Shown in pieces: positions 1 to 9,720 of a DNA stretch of 64,000 bases. Origin of the DNA: Lumbricus terrestris. Lineage: Eukaryota; Annelida; Clitellata; Crassiclitellata; Lumbricidae. The stretch covers positions 39,045,806 through 39,109,805 of the forward strand of contig OX457042.1 of the NCBI GenBank assembly GCA_949752735.1, written 5' to 3'. A model generated the notes under the pieces. That model worked only from the letters and a program-made list of their open reading frames with translations, was not told the DNA's origin and did no database searches. The translations under genes were made by a program, and so were the position numbers. Each line of letters opens with the position of its first letter. Position 1 is the first letter of the stretch.

Positions 1-917
1 GTTTACCTTTTTCTTTTTCCTCCTGATGAACTTTAATTGCAGGTGGACGGTCATTGCTACCAAGTTATGATCTGAATCTGCATCAGCTCCGGGAAGTGTT
101 TTCGCGTTTTTCACACTATTTCTGTATCGTTGTTTTGTTAGGATGTAGTCCAGCTGATATCGTGCACTGTCTCCGGGTGCCTTCCACGTATATCTCCGTC
201 GTTTTTCTTGCTTGTACCAAGTGTTTGTGACCACCATATTTTGCCTCTTGCAGAACTCTACTAGCTTTTGTCCTCTTTCGTTCCTTTTGCCTAGTCCATA
301 TTTTCCAATATAGCCTTCCTCCTCCCCTTCACCTACCGATGCGTTCCAGTCTCCTATAATGATTGTGTAGTCTTTTCCTTTTGTGTTTTCCAATCTTTTT
401 TCTATACTTTCGTATACTTTGTCTACCTCCTCTTCCTCGTGTTTTGATGTTGGCATATATACCTGTATGACTACGATGTCGACTGGATGTGCATGTATTC
501 TCACTGATAACATTCTATCTCCACATCTTTCTATTTCAGTAGCACATTTGGCAACTCTTTATCTAGTAGAATCGCTACTCCACTCTGTCCTTTGTTCCCT
601 TCGGTGTATATCACTCTTACTCCTTCGCTCGTGAAGTCGCCTCCTTCCTTCCATCTAACTTCAGCTAGCCCCAATATATCCAGTCTAGCCTTTCTCATTT
701 CTCTAATCACGTTTGCCAGCTTTCCCGGCCTCATCATCGTTCTTATATTCCATGTTCCCACTCTTATGCTCTCTTTACAAGGTTTTCTCTGGATGACGAC
801 CTGAGAAGCCTTGGAGGCCGAGCTAGCCCTTTGTCCTCCCCTGCCGAACGCGACTCCTCTCAACAGCGGTTGAGAAGAATCGTTCACGTTGTTTACGTTA
901 TTTCTTTTCGTCGTCAT
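1..917 (-). mobile_element. RTE-like LINE, endonuclease (EEP) region, frameshifted and cut by window edge
   Basis: An apurinic-type endonuclease/exonuclease/phosphatase domain, the target-nicking enzyme of non-LTR retrotransposons, reads leftwards. The ORF opens with ATG at 917. It shows VGTWNIRTM (catalytic Asn loop), LGLAEVRW (catalytic Glu) and GVAILLDKE. The frame breaks near 540-555 and resumes in another frame with IIIGDWNAS (about 340-370) and ADSDHNLV (about 70-90), the terminal Asp-His pair. The motif set is like RTE/BovB or craniofacial-development-protein-2-like endonucleases. The reverse transcriptase would lie left of position 1. A non-functional copy is inferred from the frameshift. 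Confidence 0.85.
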
Positions 918-1130
918 TTTCAGTGTTTCTTGGGAATTTAGAGAGGTGGTTTCCCGTTGCCTTCCTCTCGGTGTTTTTAACGAGACACCATCTCCGAGCG
1001 TCGATGTCCTTCATCGTCCGTCCTTCCGACTCCTTGTCCCTGGGGCTCGCATATACCGGCGAGGGCTCGGTCGTCCACCACGCACTCTGTTTCCAACAGG
1101 GGTACCGCGTGTAGGTGGCGTGGTGGGCAT
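918..1130 (-). other. Leader of the RTE-like element with BovB-type motif
   Basis: Directly upstream of the endonuclease ATG, the minus strand at 943-963 reads GGAAGGCAACGGGAAACCACC. This is close to the GGCAA(C/T)GGNAACCAC motif known near the 5' part of RTE/BovB elements and derived SINEs. The same motif recurs in the SINE at 25634-25973. The rest of the stretch (964-1130) has no convincing ORF. Confidence 0.55.
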
Positions 1131-3165
1131 TTCAGACCAGTCAATGTTAGATAATAAATTCTAAAATGTCCACAAGATGCTTGATGCTCGTGATTCATCA
1201 ATTGAAAAAAGAATTCATTAGATTTATGGGAGGCAAAAAGTATCGTCAGCAAATAGAACAAAGCGCAGTAAAGGGGAGGCGTTAGGAAGGTCATTGATAA
1301 AAAGTAAGAAAAGGATGGGTCCAAGAATAGACCCTTGTGGCCTTGTGGGACACCAAATTTGATCAAATTGATTTTGGATAATGAACCTTTGCACGAGACC
1401 TGTGTCACCTGTTGCATTCTATTTTCAAGATAGCTCCTTAACCAATCAAGAGCAATACCCCTTACACCAACATTATGTAATTTATAAATTAAAATATCAT
1501 GATTAACAGAATAAAAAAACTTTTTCAATGTCAATAAATATGCCCAAAGCAAATTTACCTCGATCAATTATAGAGAATATATTATCCTGGATATTGAGAA
1601 GTGACGTGGAACCAGTGACCTGGTTGAAAGCCATGTTGAGAATCATGTAGAATATTCTTTTTCGTAAAGTAATGAAATAATGTTGAATACATAACTTTTT
1701 CAATAAATTTAAAAAAAAGGCAAGATAGAAATTGGCCTATAATTCACAAGCTCTTCTTTATTACCTTGTTTATATATGGGTATAACCTTGGCTATTTTTA
1801 GAGCAGATGGACCAATGCCCGTAGACAGAGAGCAATTGATGATTTCAGCCAAAGGGTCAGCAACGAGTTCTAATAAAGGGCTCATAATAGTTGGGTCTAT
1901 CTCATCAAAACCTGAAGAATGAGAAATTTTAAGACTATGATTTTAATAGATGGCAAAAGATGTTGGAATAGATGGATTGATGGATTGATATTTATGGGTC
2001 GTATTCGTGGAATCGGGTGTGGGGTATCTTATTGACAAGATCTTGAGCAACATTCGCAAAATAGTTATTAAATTTATCGGATATAATACTAGCATCTGTC
2101 ACACTCTCACCATTAATGCATAGATTTTCAATGCCAATATTCTTGTCCTTTGTGTTAATAATATTTCTTTTTATTTGTATTTTATTTTTATTTTTTTATT
2201 TTTAGATTATGATTATATTTTAGAAATTCAGATTCATAGTACTGCATTTCAGCTTTGATTCGAATCGTTTTAAATTTATTTCTATAATGAAGTGAATTTA
2301 GTTTTATTTTCAGGTGAAGGGTTCTTGACAAATTTTAGGTGTAGTTTTAACTTATATTCACGTGACTCAAGTATTCCAGGAGTCAGTCATCCATGGTTGA
2401 TTTAGTTTCTTATATGATTTGATCAGTTTACGTTTGATATGAAATGCTAAGTTGTACGCGGTTTTAAGTAAAGAGAAGAATAGCTCATAGTAGCATAGGA
2501 GCCATCAGGATCATTACAAGCGCAGGAGTGACTAACTTCAGACCAGTCAATGTTAGATAATAAATTCTAAAATGTCCACAAGATGCTGGATTGACATTAC
2601 GAGTAGTTTGGTGGTCAATAGTTGCTTCTTTGGCAGGAATGAGGTTAAGTCTTACAAAAATTGGAAGATGATCAGATATGTCGGATGCAATGATAAATGA
2701 GTCCACAATTTTTGAAGTTCTATTGGAGAATAAATTATCAATAACAGTTGAGGAGGTGCAAGTAATTCGTGTAGGTTGTGTAATAACTGGTAGGAAGTGG
2801 AAGGATGACATAACATCTAGGAACTTTGGAAGTCGGATTATGATTATTAACCTTCAGCAAGTCAATATTAAAGTCACCCAAAATAAAAGTATCTTTAGGT
2901 TTGGCTGAGAGTGAGGACAAGAGCTGAGCAAATTCGTCGTTGAAAGTAAGAACATCCTGGCCAGAGGGCCTATATAACTTCAATAGTAAAGTAAGACCGA
3001 TCAGATTTAGACAAGGCTTGGAATTCTAAAAGGGCTCTAGACATCACTGTTAGAAGCAAATCATGTAACAATTTGCTAACCGGTGTTTCTAGACTAATTT
3101 GACCCTCCTGAAAACGAAAATCGCAGTTAGCAAGCTGGATTTTTAACGATTCCATGGGAAAACAA
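1131..3165 (-). mobile_element. CR1/Jockey-type LINE, degenerate EEP and reverse transcriptase
   Basis: Reading right to left, the second half of an EEP endonuclease (2590-3155) shows ILGDFNIDLLKV, then ITQPTRIT, and ISDHLPIFV. RT pieces follow: VIPIYKQGNKEELVNYRPIS (about 1720-1795), FYSVNHDIL (palm A region), [19 protein letters not shown] and LFADDT. Several frameshifts and stops break the reading frame. An internal stretch between 1800 and 2480 is AT-rich and poorly coding. The element ends at 1131 in a 50-bp segment that is also present at 2540-2589. It is a dead copy of the CR1/Jockey superfamily; the exact clade is not assigned. Confidence 0.8.
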
Positions 3166-3605
3166 GATGGCGGACAAAATGGCTGCCAATTGCTTGAAAT
3201 GACTAAAAGTAAAGTATTGTGTGTGATAGGAACACGGTTTTAGACTCTAAATTAAGACTATAAGGTTCATGGAATGCAATGGACTTAAAGACATATATGT
3301 AGCATTAAAAGAAAATCAACATGGCGGACAAAATGGCGGCCAAAGTCTTAAATGGCCATAAATGAAGTTATGTATGCAATAGAAACAAGATTTCAGAGTC
3401 TAAGTCAACATTTTCGAGGTCAATGAATGCTAGGTAACCAATGTTACATATCTTGCACTGCAAGAAACCAAAATGGCGGACACAATGGCGGCCAGAATCA
3501 TAAATGGCTATAAATGAAGTTATGTATGCAATAGAAACATGATTTCAGAGTCTAAATCAACATTTTCGAGGTCAAGGATTGCGATGGAACCAATGTCACA
3601 TATGT
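3162..3605. repeat. Tandem ~150-bp repeat, left part (3 units)
   Basis: Divergent units with a GGCGGACAAAATGG core start near 3169, 3323 and 3475, giving a period of 152-154 bp. Each unit also carries 'gatttcagagtctaaatcaa', 'cattttcgaggtcaa' and 'ggaaccaatgt'. The array resumes at 5696 after a LINE insertion. No coding potential was seen. Confidence 0.85.
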
Positions 3606-5695
3606 TTAGTTCCTATGAGACTGCAATGCCCGACCTTATCGACGCTTTCCTTCCTCTGCGCACTGTTCGGACACGCCACTGTCCGTCAGCTCCATGGTTC
3701 AACTCCTAATGTCGGCTGCTTCGGCGTCAGGCGCGGCGCTTAGAGAGGGCCTTCAGAAGAACACGATCGCCGGCTGACCAGGCCTCATGGGTCCACTTCG
3801 TACGGAGGATGCATTCATCCTACCGTGAAAGAGAGCGAGTCTACTGGGAAGCCATCATCGCTCTTCAGTCAAAGGATCCGAAGAAGCTCTGGACTACTTT
3901 TGATGGCCTCCTTGGCCGTCAAAAGACCAGTCGAAAGTTCGAGTCGCCATCGCTGTTCACCGCAGATGCATTCCTCGAAAAAGACCGCATCAGTTCGGAA
4001 TGCTACAGCCGATTCCTCTCCACCTGCGTTCTCTACAACGGAATGCCGGCTTCCGGTTCTACACGAGATAACAAGCGTCGCAGCTCGACGCTTGACGTGC
4101 GAACTCGATCCTGCACCTACATTCCTTGTGCAGGAACTGATTGACGATTTCCTGCCTTTCCTCACGATCCTATGCAACCGATCCATCAGTGAGGCATGTT
4201 TACCTGCTTCACAGAAACGATCAATTCTTCTGCCTGTATTGAAGCGAGATGGTTTAGATGTTAGCGATCCTGTTAACTATCGTCCAATCGCAAATGTAAC
4301 TTTTCTCTCTAAACTTCTAGAGCGCATTGTTGCTAACCAGTTGATTGCATATTTAGATGTTAATGAACTGATCCCTTCTCAGCAGTCTGGTTTCCGGAGG
4401 AACCACTCCACAGAGACCCTTTTGCTCAGACTTCTTTCTGACCTGTACTCCGCTATGGACCATGGTCAGGTTACGCTCTTGGCTCTTTTTGACGTTTCTT
4501 CTGCATTTGATTCTGTGGACCACTCCATCCTCCTGGAACGTCTTTCTACATTCTTTGGGCTGGTTGGACAGCCTCTAGAATGGTTGCGTTCCTTCCTCTC
4601 TGACCGCTAAAACTGTGTGGTTGTTGGATCCTCTAGGTCCCTCTGGGTTCCTGCTCCTTTTGGTGTTCCTCAGGGCTCTGTACTTGGTCCCTTATTATAC
4701 CTTCTCTACACGGCTGATCTTTGTCCTTTACTTGAGTCCCGGGGTCTCCTCCACCAAATCTTTGCTGATGACACTCAAGCCTACATACATTCTAACCCAT
4801 TGGATTCAGTTAGCACTGTGCGCCTAATGTGTCTGACTGTAGACGTCCTTTCCTCTTGGATGGCGTCAAATCGGCTTCTCCTACATCCCAGTAAAACTCA
4901 ATTCATTTGGCTGGGTGGCCGTCGGCAACTTGAGAAGATCGATTTGCCTCTGCTAGCCCAAATCTTTCCTGACATTAGTTTCTCTTCCACGGTTCGTGAC
5001 CTGGGTGTTACCCTTGACTGTGAACTCAGTCTCAGCCAGCATGTCAATCTTGTTGCTCGAAGCTGTTACTACCAGCTTCGTCAACTTCGAGTGATTGCAC
5101 GCTCTCTCTCTCATGATGCGCTGGTAGTTCTTGTTCATGCCTTCGTAACCAGTCGAATCGACCATTGTTGCTCAATCCTTGTTGGCCTCCCCCATGGGGT
5201 TCTGGGTCGGTTAGATCGGGTTCTGCGCTCTGCTGCCCGGTTCATTGGACGAATCCCTAAATTTTCCTCTGTTTCTACCTACATGCGTGATGTGCTGCAT
5301 TGGTTGCCCAACGCATCCATTATCGAATTGCTGCCCTGGTCTCACGTTGTATCCTTGGTTGCTCTCCATCCTACCTGCGCATTCTTTGTCGCCCAGTCTC
5401 TGACATTGAAGCGCGTCGGGCCCTTCGCTCTGCTGCGAAGGGACAACTGCTTGTTCCACGGGCTCGCTTGGCTACCAGACAGTGTCGAGCCTTCTCGGTT
5501 GTGGGGCCGTCAATCTGGAATGACCTCCCCCTAACCTCCATCTCATCCACCTGACCAGTCAATCCTTATTCCTTAAGTCCCTTAAATCTTTTTTCTTTTG
5601 CCGTGGCTGGGCTGGGAGCGCCTCTGAGTAGTTTCTTGAAGGGGCGCTATATAAATGCTAATAATGAATGAATGAATGAATGAATGAATGAATGA
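3606..5695 (+). mobile_element. L2/CR1-like LINE, 5'-truncated, RT with one stop and two frameshifts
   Basis: The element begins inside ORF2, after where an endonuclease would be. Frame 1 runs through ERVYWEAIIALQ and shifts near 4030-4050. It then continues with VNYRPIANVTFLSKLLERIV, SGFRRNHSTETLLLRL and LLALFDVSSAFDSVDHSIL (palm A). A TAA at 4608-4610 interrupts it, just after WLRSFLSDR. Beyond it come FGVPQGSVLGPLLYLLYTAD, FADDTQAYI (catalytic Asp pair), NRLLLHPSKTQFIWLG and TVRDLGVTLD. A second shift near 5310 leads to the C-terminal ARRALRSA / FSVVGPSIWNDLPL region. The 3' UTR has GGGAGCGCCTCTGAG and GGGGCGCTATATAAATG and ends in (AATG)n at about 5663-5695. The element lies inside the 150-bp repeat array; ATGT flanks both ends (3602-3605, 5696-5699). 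Confidence 0.9.
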
Positions 5696-6110
5696 ATGTA
5701 GCAATGCACGATAACCAAAATGACGGACAAGATGGCGGCCAGAATCTTAAAATGGCTCTAGGTGAAGTCAAGTATGCACTGGAATAATGATTTCAGGGTC
5801 TAAATCAAATCAGCATTTTCGAGGTAAAAAAATGCAATGGAACCAATGTCGCATATGTTGTACTGCAAGGAAACTAAAGTGGTGGACAAAATGGAGGCCA
5901 GACCATTGAATTGGTTATTAGTGAAGTTCTGTATCTAATGGAAATAAGATTCCAGAATGTGATTTAATTAAAGGCATATGATAATTATATTATGTGACAC
6001 TGCCAGAAACCAAAAATAAAAATGGTGGACAAAAGCTTTGACTGGCAGTAACTGATGTACTGAATGTTTGTAATAGAGACATGATTTCAGATTGGACTAG
6101 GGTTTTCTTG
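5696..6110. repeat. Tandem ~150-bp repeat, right part (3 units)
   Basis: This continues the array left of the LINE. Cores are near 5722 (GACGGACAAGATGG), 5881 (GGTGGACAAAATGG) and 6024 (GGTGGACAAAAG). The units are more degenerate than those on the left. Removing the LINE restores roughly the same period. Confidence 0.8.
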
Positions 6111-6805
6111 ATCGAATAATTCCAAGGAAGTCACATTCTATCTTCTATATACATACCATTGAGCTTAGGCTAATGCAGTGAAATTGTATAGTGGAAATAT
6201 TTTAGTAGCTTATAATAGCACTGCAGTTTAACTATTGTTGGCGCAATATTCGTGCTTCAATGTTTCATAACTTGTTCTATCAATTGTTCCAATGTTTTAT
6301 GACTTGACTGCTATACATGTAGAGTAGAGTTTATTCAGGCATTGTTGCTGTTCATGCAATTGCACGTCAGTACAGACGTATGCAAGATCACATGCGCTTT
6401 GATAGCAACAGGGCTCGATGCTACGCTTGTTAACTTCGCATGATTTGCAGCAGACAAATTCTATAATGTAACTGTGGCGCAGGACCAATGCCAGGTCACA
6501 TTAGTAAAGATTACTTCCTTCCCCCGCACTCCGTGCTGATGAGGATAGTGTCTGAGCATCAATATAGGGAAGATAGGCCTTTCCCAACTTACAATTTGGT
6601 GATGAGCTTATAGGGGAATGTTGCCAATGTAAAAGGCAAGTAAGAAGTTTCCAAGTAGGTTATTCATGCATTATTTCAGTTGATTCCTGCTAAATATGTC
6701 ACATGACATCCAGTTATGGCATGAAAAGCCAATACGTTTCTTCATAGTTGCGTAAATTGGATGAACTTCCGCTTTGCTGATATTTCTGCCATCACTCAAG
6801 CATCG
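6111..6805. other. No gene seen
   Basis: This is AT-rich single-copy-looking DNA with only short chance ORFs. No repeat, RNA or splice-bounded coding segment was recognised. Confidence 0.5.
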
Positions 6806-7230
6806 TTAAATATAAGGCATGCACATCTTACCCAGTAGTAGGCAACACCTTTTCTTCTTTCACGGAACCACCAGCAACAGTTACATCTATATCTCCAAAT
6901 TTTGAGAGCTGAATGGACAGGAATGAAGCTAGATCAGATTTGCTTTCAGGTACACCAAAACATTCAGCCAATTTTCCGACAACGGAGTACCGCTGTCTCA
7001 AGACTCAATACAATGACGAAGTTGTGGTCATAGTCACCATTTCTGTATGGTTCCACTTTTGTTATAAACAATGTCCAGGTCCAGTACCTATCCAGGACAA
7101 TAATTATTAACCCTCTTGTAGCCAATCGAAAGTACCTTTACACGGGCAACCATTGTATCTGCGAGGTCACCAAATGTCTTCGTCTTTGGAGGGTCCCTAT
7201 TGCTTGTACCATTGCTTGTTCCATTGCTTG
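6806..7230 (-). pseudogene. Degenerate coding fragment, transposon-associated family (uncertain)
   Basis: On the minus strand, scattered frames spell TFGDLADTMVARV (about 7150-7190), a DRYW segment, SGTPLSENWLNVL (about 6960-7000) and then SKSDLASFLSIQLSKFGD and VTVAGG (about 6860-6930). This order resembles a domain found in multicopy invertebrate proteins often labelled uncharacterised or tesmin/TSO1-like. That match is from memory of the family and is weak. The frame is broken several times, so it is not a working gene. A GTAAGA at 6831 looks like a donor, but no matching acceptor is convincing. Confidence 0.3.
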
Positions 7231-7314
7231 TCTATCAATAATTTATCTGGAACGGGTCCTATTAATTGCGACACGATTTATAGGGCATATCGCAAAATTT
7301 GGTCATGTCTCCTA

Positions 7315-7660
7315 TTATATGCAGATGTCTTGCATTTGCTCCGTCTCCAGCAGCGTATTGCTGGTTAGGCAGTACTTTGAGAGGCTAGCTCCACTATTTC
7401 TGCAAGAACTCTATTTAACAACTCGGGTGTCCAGCGTCGATCCACTCTTCGGTTGGCGGACCAAGCTGAGCTTCTGCTATTCGACAGCAACGTTCATTCT
7501 CTGTGGCTGGTTCCACAACCTGAAATGTTCACCCCTTTTCATAGCGCTTTTTGTTCCTTAAGAATCTAAAAACTGTCCTAGTCAGTCGTGGTTAGGTCGG
7601 GAGTGATACTACCTTGAAGAGGCCCTACATAAAATACTCTAAATAAATAAATGCTATGCC
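7315..7660 (+). mobile_element. LINE 3'-end fragment (CR1/L2-like)
   Basis: The conceptual C-terminus FERLAPLFLQELY, TTRVSS and a segment like RSADQAELL (in shifted frames) match the C-terminal part of CR1/L2-type ORF2. It is followed by a short 3' UTR with GGGAGTG...CTTGAAGAGGCCCTA and an AAATAAATAAA tail. The organisation is the same as the end of the LINE at 3606-5695, but the sequence is much more decayed. Only about 350 bp remain, so it is a 5'-truncated copy. Confidence 0.6.
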
Positions 7661-7779
7661 TCTGTTAAAAAGTTGCTGACTGGACAAGTTACTTTTCAGA
7701 CAGCATCCAATGCCACTAGTTTTGAGGGAAGCTCATGGCACGACATTGATGACAGTTTTATGGGATAGTCAACTTAATA

Positions 7780-9571
7780 CGCTGCGATAAGGTGATGCAT
7801 GATAACTTCGTCGGTGTCCTTTTGAAGAACGCTACTTGACCGCAAAGTGTAGGGCAGATCTTCCAGAAGAATGTTTGCAGACCAACCCGTGGTGTCCTCT
7901 TGAGTCGGCGGTCTCTCCGCACTGACACTGGTGCGGTGCACATAAATCCAAACCCAGACGCAGTCCAACGGCCACCTGGATTGCCTCATTGCTTAGTTCC
8001 AAGCCACAGGCGGTCACAGGAATAGTTGATAGCCAGTCCCCCGCATGAGGGGATGTCACCGCGAATAGCCTGGCCATGTCGACCGGATCGCTGTAGGCGG
8101 CCCATACCGTTGTCCTGTCTACCTCAATTAGTGGTCTATCCCACACGCTCTGCCTGCTCCAAAAGGGCTCTGCACTGCTCGGTTGGGTGTTCTTGCGGAC
8201 CTCGAGCAAATCGTTGATGTGAACATCATCCCACTCCTCCTTGCACAGAATCATACTCACGAGTGACTTGGTGGATGCGGCTGATGCCAAGTAAGCTGAA
8301 GAGACATCGAGACACGTCTGACTCCGAGTCCTCCATCTCTAATTGGAAGTGAGGCTTGTAGCCATTGGATGTTGTTGAGGCTGATGTTAATGATGTTCTC
8401 TAGCCCTTTACGCATTTGATCATCCATTTTTATCGAGCAGTGAATGGCTATGGCATGGGACAGTTCTCAGCAAATAGGTAAATTTAGCTGCCCCCAAACT
8501 TGCCTGCAACAGGATCAACGCTGCCTGGGCTCGAAGGCAGGCCAGGTCCGTCACTGCCTGTTTCAATATCTCGCTTTGCCTCAGCAGCGCCCCGTCCAAA
8601 GCCCCTCCTCGGAACAATGGGGCCCCAGTAGGAGGAGCGACCATCCGCTCGAATCCTTCGTTTGTTCCGTCTTTGAATAGAGTAAACATTTCTTACTATT
8701 CAAGCAGATACCTAGCGATGTCTCCAAGTCCTTAATCGATGCCACATCCTGCCGTACGTCCTCCATCTTACCTTCCAGAGAGATGTCGTCCAGATAGCCA
8801 AGCCTGAAACTTGAGCGCATTTCACGCAAGACTGGCTGCAGAGGCAGGCAGAACAGTAGAGGTCCCAAGGGATCTCCCTGCTGCTGTCCCATCTTCGAAC
8901 GAACCACGAAGGAGCCAAACTGCAGCTGAGAATCTGCTGAGTACGACTGGTGTGTGAAGGCGTAGATCTCCGGTATAATGTCGTAAACCGTCTGGAGCAG
9001 TGGTTCCCAACCTTTTTTGACTTCAGGGCCACTTTTTCTAAGTTTGAGGACACGAGGGCCACTTTTTCTTAGTTGAAGGACGTTAGGGGGCCACAAGGTT
9101 AAAACTGTATGAACTAAAAGCATATAAAATTGTTAAAATTGATTCAAAATGCGATGTTTAATGTTATTTATCGACGTTAAAATGAAATAATTTGTAAAAG
9201 AAAATAATAATGTGTTCTATCCTGTCCAAATTGTTAATTTTTTCATATATTTTTGATAATTCTTTGAGAGATGATGTCCATTTTCTGAGGCCTGGCGGGC
9301 CATTTTCAGAGGCCTGGCGAGCCACTTTTGGCCCGCGGGCCACGGGTTGGGAACCGCTGGTCTGGAGCATAACGTCTCTTCGCAAAGTGATGAATGCGTT
9401 TGTGAAGTCCAGCTTCACGAAGACCTCGTCCTCTGTCATGTTTGTGACGAAGCTCCTTGCCGCATGTACTGCCGCTTCACCGCCTCCTGGAACCGCCACT
9501 CCAACTTGCAATGGGGCGAAGAAAGATTCTAGCCTTCCCAGGGCGTAGCTGTTAGCGCACTTCGCTGCCAG
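7780..9571 (-). mobile_element. RLE-type LINE, copy c (truncated, interrupted by a MITE)
   Basis: Right to left: the frame opens at the (ATT)n tract with AAKCANSYALGRLESFFAPL, followed by GGGEAAVHAARSFVTNM, FVKLDFTNAF (palm A) and RRDVMLQT. A 362-bp hAT MITE (8998-9359) then splits the RT. The RT resumes with IPEIYAFTHQSY, MGQQQGDPLGPLLFCLPLQP (palm B) and LGYLDDISLEG (catalytic YLDD). The C-terminal region (7832-8290) has ARLFAVTSPHAGDWLS, VAVGLRLGLDLCAPHQ and the CQCGETADSRGHHGLVCK zinc finger. It stops before the PD..D endonuclease. Frameshifts occur near 8420-8690. Its closest relative here is the copy at 18888-22625. Confidence 0.85.
8998..9359. mobile_element. hAT MITE, family 1, 362 bp, inside RLE LINE copy c
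   Basis: The termini CAGTGGTTCCCAACC (8998-9012) and its inverted partner CAGCGGTTCCCAACC (9345-9359) differ at one base. They are flanked by the perfect 8-bp duplication GTCTGGAG at 8990-8997 and 9360-9367. The TIR type and 8-bp TSD are those of hAT transposons. No transposase is encoded. The interior repeats 'agtggcccnccaggcctcagaaaatgg'-like segments. A second copy in the opposite orientation lies at 25208-25568. Confidence 0.93.
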
Positions 9572-9573
9572 CC

Positions 9574-9646
<73 letters not shown>

Positions 9647-9650
9647 GTTG

Positions 9651-9707
<57 letters not shown>

Positions 9708-9720
9708 TATTTATTTATTT
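9572..9720. repeat. (ATT)n microsatellite between two RLE LINE copies
   Basis: About 130 bp of ATT with a short GTT interruption near 9647, passing into (ATTT)n. It joins the 5' end of copy c to the 3' end of copy a, both on the minus strand. Confidence 0.95.

Noticed and set aside
6831..7003. A spliced host exon on the minus strand ending in GTAAGA
   Set aside because: Adjacent frames carry further pieces of the same family across the proposed acceptor, so this is a degenerate multicopy ORF rather than one exon.
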